Assembly (NCBI RefSeq): GCF_000005505.3
Contig: NC_016131.3
Coordinates: 26,279,001 to 26,343,000, forward strand
DNA from: Brachypodium distachyon
Lineage: Eukaryota; Streptophyta; Magnoliopsida; Poales; Poaceae
Length of the DNA: 64,000 nucleotides
Direction: 5' to 3'
A model generated the notes under the pieces. That model had not been told where the DNA came from and did no database searches. It worked only from the letters and a program-made list of their open reading frames with translations. The position numbers and the translations under genes are program-made. Shown here piece by piece: positions 1 to 11,000 of the stretch. Every line of letters begins with the position of its first letter. Position 1 is the stretch's first letter.

Positions 1-816
1 AAGTTGAAAGATTACAAGATTGCCCCTAGGCAATTTACGGTCATGCCCTCAATCCTTATGCTTGGCTGAGAGCAATTGTGTCTTTTCCTTTCTATTTCTA
101 GGGAATATTCCAAGGAATCCTAGGGATGGGAAGAAGTACGTCTTTGCCTCTTATCTAATTACAACTATGTCACTCTGAGAACTAACTACTATGGTTTGGT
201 ATGCAGCGGTGCAATGAGACAATGCGAGACGTGGTGTCGTACGAAGCTGGGCGCCGGGGCATGACGAGGCCAGACATGTGCACCGAGGTGTAGCACTGGT
301 CATTAGGGATTATTAATTAGAGTCATAATAATTTGCGTCGATCCAGAGTGGGCGTGAACCCCCCCCCCCTTCCACAACACGCCACATATATAGGGATCCA
401 AGCCTCACCTAACAACAGCTCCGCCAGCCGGAAACCACCTCACAAGGAGTCTCACCTCACCAAACGATAGCTCGGTCGCTCGCCTGATCTCGGCATGTTG
501 GCACATTAACCGCCACACAGGGGGGCACACCTTACCCAACAATAGCTTGTTGCATGTGTGGCCAAAGCATGCCCCCACCATGACCCATCACCGCTGCTAT
601 CTTCAGGGCCACCGCCCCAACTCGCGCGCCAAACAACCACACACAAGGGTGTTGGGCCAAAACCCTCATTGTGGTTGGAAGCACAAAGCCCGCAGCCGGC
701 GGCGGGGGGCGCTGGGGAGCACCTGGAAATGACCCCATTGATGGTTAAGGCTCCTAGCTAGGTCACCCGAGGGGGAGCAACTCGGGAGTCAAGATCGGGG
801 GGGGCGGGAAGCATAA
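1..816. other. Intergenic, no gene recognised
   Basis: No coding region is supported. The stretch holds a short C-run near 360, a TATATA-like string near 386 and a GC-rich patch at 560-730. Open frames of 60-70 codons overlap in several frames there and none resembles a known protein. Whether a minus-strand gene end lies here cannot be told. Confidence 0.5.
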
Positions 817-997
817 GAAACTAGACGCTTGCATATAACTACATGTTTGATAGGCTTTGTTTTTCGAGATCGTGTTTTAAGTTGTAGCTAGGGAGCAATG
901 CCTACTAATTCAACGCTTTAAGTCCAACAAAACACGTTATGCGCTGACCCCATGCATAATCTTTTATTTCCCGGAAAATATATTGAAAGTAGTGACA

Positions 998-1205
998 ATG
1001 TTTCCTTTTTAACTAAAAGATTTGACGGATCATATCTTATCATACATCACATGGTATGATTATTTAGATGATTTGAAAATCCTGGTATGTTTCCATTTTC
1101 GTTTCAGAAAGATTTGACAGATCATCTCCTATTCTACATCATGTAACACAATTATTCAGATGATTCGAAAGTCTTGGTATGATTCTGCTTTCATTTCCAA
1201 AAGAT
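998..1205 (+). repeat. About 90-bp tandem repeat, copy A
   Basis: Two and a half units of roughly 90 bp, each running from a GTTTCC-type start through AAAGATTTGAC and ATTCAGATGATTCGAAA. The same array with three units sits at about 3975-4245 upstream of the intact gene, so it predates the segmental duplication. Confidence 0.7.
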
Positions 1206-1474
1206 TTGACCTACATTATAGGACGTATTCTTTCTTTCAAAGAGATCCATTTCGCGTCTTCTTGGCAGTCCTTCCACTACAATACTCCACGTCTTTAGAT
1301 ACGTGTCCTATGCAGGGAGGAAAACTAGTAGGTCCACATCTCCCAACACGTATGTGCCAGTCAAATGTAGCGTAGCAACACTCTTCTGGTAACCGACAAG
1401 ACTAGCAGTGTGCCTTTTTATATTTTTAAACCTTGGATGCATGGAGTAGATATGATATATAAAAATCTAAAATA

Positions 1475-1512
1475 TGTGACAACCATTTTTTTTTATAGTG
1501 TGACAACCATTT
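1475..1512. repeat. Micro-insertion with 14-bp target duplication
   Basis: TGTGACAACCATTT occurs at 1475-1488 and again at 1499-1512, flanking a 10-nt T-rich insert. The equivalent in copy B is 9159-9172 and 9184-9197 around 11 nt. The event is thus older than the segmental duplication. It looks like a tail-only retroposition scar, though repair slippage is an alternative. Confidence 0.5.
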
Positions 1513-1535
1513 AGCCTCATTTACACAACACACTG

Positions 1536-1582
1536 CTTTTGTTTTTTTTTACCGAAAACTGTAGGAGATGCTCCGACAGTAT
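1536..1582 (-). mobile_element. 47-nt truncated retroposon tail
   Basis: AACACACTG is duplicated at 1527-1535 and 1583-1591 around a 47-nt insert. Read on the minus strand the insert ends in CAGTTTTCGGT followed by a run of ten A, like the 3' end of a LINE or SINE. Copy B has the empty site (single AACAAACTG near 9211-9220), so this insertion happened after the duplication. Confidence 0.6.
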
Positions 1583-2382
1583 AACACACTGATTTTGTTG
1601 ATAGTTTTGTTACCTAACATGATACATAGGGAAACAGTTCAAATGAAAATAATACTAGTACATGACCGACCTTGAGGTTGATCAACTAGGGTTAAACTAT
1701 TTGCTCAATCAAACTAACCTTTGTTTTAGCCGTTTAGTACGTACTTTTTGTTTGCCTCACACGTAACACTGCCCTGTGGTCTATAAGGACGTTTATTCCT
1801 GAGTATCAGAAATATATATAGTACCTTCAACTAGGAAAATCAATGATATCTTAGCACTAGTTCTATGAATATCTAGGTGTAGGTTAATTCTTTTCAATAT
1901 TTGGTCACATGTTCTTCCAACCGTCGTTCGTGGTGATGCCATAGATATTGTGTGCCCTTTTTCTGAAAGACCTGCTTCTAATACAATATGATCACAAGTG
2001 TTTAGATGTTTGTTTGAGGAAAAGAAAACAAGTAGATCTACATCTCCCAACACCTCTCAGCCCCGTAGCAACTCTCTCCTATTAACCAACAAAATTAGAA
2101 GTGGATCTTTCAGTTTTTGTGCCTTCGATACATCGAGTGGATGCACCTCGGGAAACACATGCCACTTACAGTATAAAAGCTTAAATATGTGATGACCATT
2201 TAACACCATTTTAAACTTTTGTTTTGTTCATAGCCGTTACTAAAATGTATGTCACACAAGAAAATACTGGTCCTGACCTGGATCAACGGGGGAAGTGTTA
2301 ATGGTGTCCAGTAACTCCAGCTTATTGATTTTTATTTTCTGCATTCTCCAAAACTGATTCAGTGATCATTTGTCATATGCAG

Positions 2383-2782
2383 TGGTATCTGCGTACGAGG
2401 ACACGATGACTGTGAGGAAGGGGCTAAGTTCTGGGGCGTGTTGCTATTTGGCAAAACCAGCATGCGCCGATCAGCTCAAGATGATATGGCAGCATGTTCT
2501 AAGGAGAAAGAACGAATTGACAAGGAATCACAAGAGCAGTGGTAATATTGTTGCTGACCAGAGGGTGCAAACAGGGATTGCCGAGGCTGAACAGGGTGCA
2601 AAGTGCACCAGGAAGAACTTAACTTTTGCCTCTTCAAATTCAAAGAATCTTTTTGCAACCCCGTCGATTCAGCCAGGGAGACAGTGAAGCATGGTGGCAG
2701 TACACGCAAGGGTGAAAGTCACAGATCAAAAGATTTTGCAAAAAGCCTTGGGTGGCCTTATACTGAACACAAACCAAGGCAA
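2383..2782 (+). pseudogene. Response-regulator exon 3 remnant
   Basis: This is the 5' third of exon 3 of the gene at 5068-11813, after a preserved TATGCAG acceptor. It encodes the C-terminal half of a receiver domain (VVSAYEDTMTV, then YLAKP, then IWQHVLRRK). Compared with the intact copy it has a 2-base insertion near 2680 that ends the frame at 2687, a missing 21-nt stretch near 2712, an extra A near 2744, and truncation at about 2782. Exons 1, 2 and 4 are absent. It is a dead duplicate. No function is proposed. Confidence 0.85.
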
Positions 2783-3796
2783 GGCTTTTTCGATTCAAAA
2801 TTGGTTCCAAGTATAATGAACTCACACTGTTGCTCCCATCCGAATCCCAGAGCTAGGACATCATCGATGCACCCCCGTCGTCCGTAAATCCACTTCGCGG
2901 CATCCTTATACACGCCGAATCGAGCTCAGTTTGGCTTCTCAGGTTGAACTAGTGTTCATGTGCAATGTCGATTTGGGGGAAATTCGAAACATAAATCCCA
3001 TATTGAGGAGAACAGGGGGAGGGGAAGGGAAGAGGGATAGGCGTGAAGGCTAACCTGGTGAAATCCGGAGTTGGATTCGCGGTGGTCAGTTGCGTAGACC
3101 TGGGGAGATCCTCGTCGCCGCACAGAATGGGGCGTGCGGGTGCAGCTACGACGGCAACGGCTGCTGGGAAGGGACGCGGCTAGGTCGTTGGTGAGCGGCG
3201 GCGGGAAGCTAGGGCAAGGCCGGTTGGGGGGATTGCCACGGCGGCGGCGAGCTTGCTGAGCCGGGGCGGTGAGCAGCGGTGGGGCGTGCGGTGCCTGTCG
3301 AAGATTCGGGCACGAGTATATGCGGGCGCCTAAGTATAAGACCTAGCCGACGTGGCAAGTTAGTGGGTCCCCACGCAGTGTCGTTAGGTCTAAGGTGGGA
3401 CCTACGTGGTGTGATTTAGTCTTATGCTAAGACAGCAGCATTTAGAGGCGGCCCCACATGTCAGGTTTTGCACTTTGTCTTCACTCGTGAGCTTGGCATG
3501 AGCCATTAGCCCCTAGGCATCAGTGTAGCATGCATGCATGAGGCCGGGTGGTGAGAAGGGCCTGCTGGATGGACATTGGAGCTTGCTGTAATGGGCCCAT
3601 GCCGTCTCGCGGTGCAGGTGTGCAACCCATAGAAGTAATTAACCGAAAGCATTTCGAAGCCCTAAAGCCAGAAACCACATCGCCACAGTCAGGTTGGTCA
3701 AAGAAAGCAGCCATATTTCTCAAATATCCATTTCTTGATCTTTGACTCCTTTCTTAACCATTGTTGTGTCAAGAAAAGCATTGCCATATTTCTTAA
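2783..3796. other. GC-rich unexplained spacer between duplicates
   Basis: The part at 2980-3310 is GC-rich with a minus-strand 5'-leader look (C/T-rich on the minus strand, CCG and GCC repeats). No long frame or known domain is present. At 3330-3460 there are imperfect inverted words (TAAGTATAAGACCTA against TTTAGTCTTATGCTAAG) that could be a decayed MITE. Nothing further is recognised up to 3796. Confidence 0.4.
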
Positions 3797-4245
3797 AAAC
3801 ACTGGACGCGTGCATATAACTACATGTGTGATACGCTTTATTTACGGGATTGTGTTTTATGTTGTAGGGAGCAATGCCTACTAATTCAACGCTTTAAATC
3901 CAGGAAAAACGCGTGATGCGCTGACCCATGCATAATCTTTTATTCCTCGGAAAATATATTGGAAGCAGTGACAATGTTTCCATTTTCACTAATGAAACGG
4001 ATCATATCTTATCGTACATCACACAATACAGTTATTTAGATGATTCGAAAATCCTAGTATGTTTCCATTTTCGTTTCAGAAAGATTTGACAAATCATCTC
4101 TTATTCTACATCATGTAATGCAATGCAATTATTCAGATGATTCGAAAATGTTGGCATGTTTCTTCTTTCGTTTCAAAAAGATTTGATGAACCATCTCTTA
4201 GTCTACACATAGAATGCAATTATTCAGACGATTCAAAAGATACAA
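3797..4245 (+). repeat. Segmental duplication copy B, left block
   Basis: This matches 817-1205 (copy A). It carries three roughly 90-bp tandem units at about 3985, 4061 and 4157, ending near 4245. The array lies about 0.8 kb upstream of the start codon of the response-regulator gene and could be part of its promoter region, which is inference only. Confidence 0.75.
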
Positions 4246-4559
4246 ATCTGAGATAGCTGACACACTTCCATAGTCTCATGCACTCAAACAACCTCCTTAA
4301 GAATTTCAAGGATGGCCTTCTTCTTTTCGGCTTATAGTGGACATATGGCCACAAGAAACCACAGTATATTTATGGAAGGAGAGGACGAAAACTCTCTAAA
4401 TGCACCCATAACCCCAACCAACAACATCCACAGGTATTACCACAGGATGACTCATTTCTTTTCGGCCTTATATGCTTGACTTACTATGCCACAAGAAACT
4501 AACCATAATACGAACATGAAAGGACGGACCACTCCTAAATGCAAAGCGGGCAGCAATAA

Positions 4560-5067
4560 TATATAATTATATAGACGATTTCATCTACATATCTCAAAGA
4601 TATGCTGGGAAAAATAGAAAAAGAGAAAACCATGGGAGCCAAGCTGGTTTTCCCCCCCTCTCACAGAACAAAAACCATGGGAGCCAGTGGGCCATTGACA
4701 GGTTAATTTGACCATCCCGTGTTGACAGTGGAATTGAAACTGCCACGGCCAGAGCCACACCCGTAGCGCACGAGTCCACCACGCGCCTCCATAAATTGGC
4801 TTCGTCTTGTGGCGCTGCAGAGAATCCCACCGAGCGACAAACATTGGCTAGCTTCCTTCTCTGAGCCCAGCGCGCGTCGATCCCCTCCGAGAGGGACGCC
4901 ATTGTCAGGAGAGAAGGTAAGAAACGAGGAACCTTCCGGTAACTGCTTCTCCAGGGTCTTCCTGCTGGTGTGTGTTCTTGGATGATTAATTAAAATTTCT
5001 TGGTGTTAATTTGTTTGTTGATTGTTTGATGGATCGTTTCTGGTTTTGTTTGAAGATCTTGGAAGCG
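4560..5067 (+). promoter_or_regulatory. Promoter and 5' leader with probable leader intron
   Basis: An AT-rich stretch with TATATAATTATATAG lies at 4559-4575. From about 4840 to 4916 the sequence looks like a leader ending in GAGAAG before a GTAAGAAA donor (4917). An acceptor TTTGAAG at 5049-5055 would join to the 12 nt before the ATG at 5068. The leader intron would also remove the upstream in-frame ATGs at 5011 and 5029, which is why 5068 is the chosen start. The transcription start is not determined. Confidence 0.45.
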
Positions 5068-8000
5068 ATGGCCGCGAAGAAGGACTTGTGTAGGGGGATG
5101 CGCGTGCTGGCCATCGACGAGGACCGCGTCTGCCTCAAGACCCTGGAAGCAAAACTGCGCCGGTGCAACCACCACGGTGAGCAGCCCTTCTTGCAGATAT
5201 ATGCCTCGAATCCATTTGGATCCAAGTCTTATCTAACTATGATTGATCGATCTTTGATCTATAACCGTGTTAATTGTCTGTTGTAAGCAGTGATACCAGC
5301 CAAGGACGGGAAGACTGCGCTGCGGGCGCTGGGGAAGACCAGGGAACCGTTCGATGTGGTGATCACGGAGCTGTACGTGCCTGACATGGACGCCTGCGAA
5401 CTCATCAGGAAAATCGACGGCGAGATGGGCATACCCGTCATCGGTATAAACTCAAATCCAATTTTTACACTCCCCCGTTTTACTAGTTTCTGTACTTGTT
5501 CTTATTTTGCCTGACATATGTGCTGTGCATGACACATATATTCCCCACGCCCATGGACATGGTCCCGATTATTATTCCTCGGTGGTTTATAGAAGAAGCA
5601 CATATTACTAGTGGCTTCAAGGAGTTACTAGCATTATTGTTATCTTAGCAGTATTCGCTTCTTAGCACTAGTTTTAGAGCAATTCTATACTACACCCTTC
5701 CTTCGATTGGAATCGGAACTAGTCAACTAGGGGCAAGAAGATCAATCGGGCCCTAACTCAATTAGCCCAATCATCTGTTCCTGGATCCCTAGGCACACAC
5801 AGGACACAGCCTCTACTTACACACAAACGACTAGCACAAAACCACGTAGATCTACTGAGATCTAGCACACGATCTATATCGACGGGCTGCTGCCAAATTA
5901 AGCTGAGACCGCCAGCAAGATTGGCAGCCGCTAGCGTGCGCATGCATACATGTATGTGTCATGTGTGTGAAGCATTGCTAGGGCAAGTAATTAATCTACT
6001 GCCGTTTAATGGAGAAATTAATGGACAGGTAGCGGCTGCCGTGCGTGCGAATGGGAGCGTTCGCCGGAACCAGAGACGACGCAGGCGAGCCCAGCTGGCA
6101 GTAGTAGTATGTAGCTAGGGCCTTTGCGGGGCGAGAATTTACTCTGTCGACCGCTTGCACGGGCTCGTGCAGTGGGGACGAGGCAGTAGGGACAAGCAGG
6201 TATATATCCTGCATGCGTTTCTGGGCCGTTAGATGGACGCCGTCCACATGGACGGCTGTGGTAGTTTCTGAGCAAGTTTTAGGAATATCTGGTTCTAGTT
6301 TCCTATGTTTGTCGCATCCCTTGTTTTGTCCAACGCAAGGGCAACTCCCGTGGGCCGACCCAAACGGACCGCTTTTTGCGTCCGGTTTGGTCCGTTTGGG
6401 TCGCGGCTAGACGCAAATCTCTTCCGTGCCCGCCCTCAGTCCGCTTTGGGTCGCCCATCTCCCCAGCGCTGCGACCCATTTCGTGCGACCCATTTTTGGT
6501 GTCCGAATTCAAATGCGTCCCGAGTTGCGGCCGATCCCCTGTTCTTTGGCCGCCGGCAACAATTGCGGCTAACCGCTAGCCAAATTAGCAAGCAAATGAA
6601 CATTTCAATGTTTAGGCCTCACCGGAGACAACCATAGTACATTTGAACAACAAAAATCCAGGATTTGGCACGAAATGAGGGCGATCAACTAGATGGCGAG
6701 GACGCATCTCGATATTGTATCATCTTCCTCCGGGCCTCGAACCAAGATCGCCTCTCTGGGTCAAGGAGGCTCAAGTCGGCCGTCATGATCCTTGTCTCCT
6801 TGCGAGCATAGCGGCCTCGGCTTCCTTGATCCTTGCCGCCGCATTGGCCTCCTCGATGGCAAGCTTGTTGCATTCTTGTTGGATGAGCCCGGCCCCATCT
6901 CTTTTGAAGGGACAATTCTCCTCGGTCGCTAGCGAAGCTGTGGGGCGGGAATTGCCGTTGCTTGTGGAAGAAATCGAAGATCCGCTTCCAATAAGCTTGA
7001 CCTTTTTGTTCGGCACCGCAAATTGGATCCTGTCCAATTTCAAGCCAGGCCTCGCAAAACAGCTTGGCCTCACACTCGACGTAGGCTGCCGCCCTCTTGC
7101 TTTTGCCCTTCTTCTGTTGCCGGGCCGCGTGCTTGAGGGCATCGGCATACAAGGGCTCGGAGTCTATGTTCACGTCGTCCTGCGTGTCCTTACCCCACTG
7201 CTCGCACAGGTCCTCCTTTCCCTGGCCTTCGTTGTTGCCGATGATGTCCTCCATGATCTGGTCCGGATCCATGAAGTACTCCGGGTTTCTTGGATCAACT
7301 GTGGCCGTGGCTAGCATTTCATCAAATAGGTTGCGGCCTGGCGGAATTGAGGAGGCAGGGATAGGGCGCGGCACCCTACTCGGCAGAACTGGCATCATCG
7401 TCGCCGGGGACGCATTGAGGTCGATGCCGGGCGCAGACGGTGCCCAATTTGCGGTATCCGGTGAGTTGGACTGCAAAGAGGAACCCACCGGTGGCGCGCC
7501 CTGAACAGCAGGCATCGTCAGGCGGGTACGCGGGGGACGGTTCACAACGCTGGACTCCATGCTTGCAGCCACCGCCACCGCCGCCACTGGCCCGCCCTGA
7601 GCCGCCAAGTTGCCTAGGAGGAGGACGTTCCGCAAGGCATCCTCCCTTTCTTTTGCAAGGGCAGCTGTTTCCTCGAGCTGCCGCTCCATGACCTCCTTTT
7701 CTTTCGCAAGGGTGGCAACGGCCTCTGCCTCATGGGCTCAGCTATGCACCCGCCCGCTGCCCCCTCTTCTTGGACTCCATGGCCCTTGCCTTCGGGGTCA
7801 TCTCCCTCTTCGGCTTCTTGAGCTTCTCCTGGGTGGGGGAGGAGCCGGGAATTGGAGCTGGACTGGTGGTTGCAGGGGAGGGTAGGGGGCCGGTGGTGGG
7901 AAGAGTGGCGGCGCGGCGGGAGGAGGAGTGGCGCCACTCACAGACGGGCGTGCCAGGGTATAGCGCGCCCGAACGCCCTGCTCTTGTTTCGCAATCTGCG

Positions 8001-11000
8001 CGCAATGCAAAGCCAGACCAGATTTGGGTTGGCAATGCGTCTCGGGACCGAAACTGACCGTCCGCCCATCAATGCGCTGAAAATGGGTCGCCCTGCTGGG
8101 CCGCAGTTTGGTCCATCCAAACCGAAATGGACCGACCTTTCGGAATTGGGTCGCCCCACTAGAGTTTCCCTAATGGCGTGAGGCGCCGTGCATTTTTTTG
8201 GCCTTTTTTCCCACTCGAGTCTCGATTCTCAAGAAGAAAACATGCAAAGTCTGTGTCTCGATGCATTGATAGCAAGAATAGAATTACAAGTTTAGGACTA
8301 GGCAACCGAACACTCAAGACAAGAACATGACCAACAACCATCGTTGGACAGAAATTACAACTGGTTGACACAGCCGGACAAACCTGGCCGAGAATCTAAT
8401 TGTACTAGCACACAAGAGGCCAATCATACTCAAACCCTCGCGACAGGTAGAGAAGAAACCAATTAACTCTGCAAAGAAGGACAGAATTTGGCCGCTCCTG
8501 CTTTGGAGAAGACGGCTAATTGACACCACAATGGATCACTAGCCTCGCACAACATCCACCGATGGGAAGAGGCAATGATGAGACCGCCAAACGCCACTCG
8601 GCCGTCCTCGAACGTTGCACATCCACACATTGCTGCACCCCTTGCCTATCGGGACATACATACGTGCATTTGAAGTCGTCGGTCGATACTTGTCGAGCGT
8701 GGCCAAGACCGCCGCAGCACAGGATCCTCCATGGACCACTTCCCATGCGGCCTAAGGTAGCTATACCAACCCGCTGCCAGTGGACCTAGGACCTGACCAT
8801 CAAATTCAAGGAGTGTGTTGCCGCCTGCACGCCACGCAATCGAGCGATAGACCTCCAACAACAACGTCTCCAGGAAGGGAACGACGATGCCATTTTTCCA
8901 ATCATTCTTTCTTTCAAACAGAGATCCATTTCACGTCTTCTTGGCGGTCCTTCCACTACAATACTCCACGTGTTTAGGTACGTGTCTATGCAAGGAGGAA
9001 AACTAGTAGGTCCACATCTCCCAACACGCACGTGCCAGTCATATGTAGCATAGCAACACTCTTCTAGTAACCGACAGGACTAGCAGTGTGCCTTTTTATG
9101 TTTTTGAACCTTGGATACATGGAGTAGATATGAATATGATATAGAAAAATCTAAAATATGTGACAACCATTTTTTTTTGATAGTGTGACAACCATTTAGC
9201 ATCATTTACACAACAAACTGATTTTGTTGATAGTTTTGTTACCTAACATGATACATAGGGAAACAGTTCAAATGACAATAATACTAGTACATGATCGACC
9301 TTGAGGTTGATCAACTAGGGGTAAACTATTTGCTCAATAAAACTAACGTTTGTTTTAGCCGTTTAGTACGTACTTTTTGTTTGCCTCACACGTGACACTG
9401 CCCTGTGGTCTTTAAGAACGTTTATTCCTGAGTCTCAGAAATATATATAGTACGTACCTTCAACCAGGAAAATCAATGATACCTTAGCACTAGTTCTATG
9501 AATATCTAGGTGTAGGTTAATTCTTTTCCATGTTTGGTCACATGTTCTTCCAACCGTCGTTGGTGGTGATGCCATTGATTTTTTGTGCCCTTTTCTGAAA
9601 GACCTGCTTCTAATACAATATGATCACAAGTGTTTAGATGTTTGTTCGAGGAAAAGAAAACAAGTAGATCTACATCTCCCAACACCTCTCAGCCCCGTAG
9701 CAACTCTCTCCTATTAACCAACAAAATTAGAAGTGGATCTTTCAGTTTTTGTGCCTTCGATACATCGAGTGGATGCACCTCGGGAAACACATGCCACTTA
9801 CAGTATAAAAGCTTAAATATGTGATGACCATTTAACACCATTTTAAACTTTTGTTTTGTTCATAGCCGTTACTAAAATGTATGTCACACAAGAAAATACT
9901 GGTCCTGATCTGGATCAACGGGGGAAGTGTTAATGGTGTCCAGTAACTCCAGCTTATTGATTTTTATTTTCTGCATTCTCCAAAACTGATTCAGTGATCA
10001 TTTGTCATATGCAGTGGTATCTGCGTACGAGGACACGATGACTGTGAGGAAGGGGCTAAGTTCTGGGGCGTGTTGCTATTTGGCAAAACCAGCATGCGCC
10101 GATCAGCTCAAGATGATATGGCAGCATGTTCTAAGGAGAAAGAACGAATTGGCAAGGAATCACAAGAGCAGTGGTAATATTGTTGCTGACCAGAGGGTGC
10201 AAACAGGGATTGCCGAGGCTGAGCAGGGTGCAAAGTGCACCATGAAGAACTTAACTTTTGCCTCTTCAAGTTCAAAGAATCTTTTTGTAACCCCGTCGAT
10301 TCAGCCAGGGACAGTGAAGCATGGTAGCAGTACACTCAAGGATGTTTTGTCACCGCTGCCTGGTGAAAGTCACAGATCAAAAGATTTTGCAAAAGCCTTG
10401 AGTGGCCTTATAGTGAACACAAACCAAGGCAAGGCTTTTTCCTATCTAGATGGAGAGATGGTTCGTGGTTTGAACAACCAATTCACAAGCTTTGCAAGTG
10501 CCTCATCTGGACATATACAGACGGTTCTAAACGGATTGCAGAATCAGCAGGTGCCTAATCCAATGGCAGCACTCATCAGCAACACCACACCATTGGCAGG
10601 CTTCAATCAGCAGATGGCGCCAGCAAGCAATACAAGCTCAGTTGAGATGTTTTTTAATGGCAAGGTTGCACCTAGTGGCACTTCAAGAATGAGTTTTCCT
10701 AGCCTTCAGACAAGCAATTGTGTTACCCCGACTCCGATGGTAAATGATCTAAGCAACAGTTCTGCATTCCCTAACATTGAAGCCAGCAGTTTTGTCCTGC
10801 CAACTGAGATGCTTAATGGCGGAGATGCAGTGCCTAACATTCAACCAGGCAACTATATCACGCTAGATCAGATTGTAAATGGTCTAAGGAGTAGTTCTGC
10901 ACTGCCTAACAATGAAGCCAACAGTTTTGTCCTGCCAACTGAGATGCTTAATGACGCAGATGCAGGGTCTAACATTCAAACAGGCAATTATATCACGCTA

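Larger units (their letters stand above)
817..2782 (+). repeat. Segmental duplication, copy A (truncated)
   Basis: This block is a direct, diverged copy of the DNA around the response-regulator gene. Positions 817-1205 match 3797-4185, and 1225-2782 match 8905-10442, at high identity with small indels. The 4.7 kb lying between those two blocks in copy B, which contains exons 1 and 2, is absent here. The join lies at about 1205-1225, in a few bases that match neither flank well. Similarity to copy B stops abruptly at about 2782, inside exon 3. The copy therefore cannot make a receiver domain. Confidence 0.85.
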
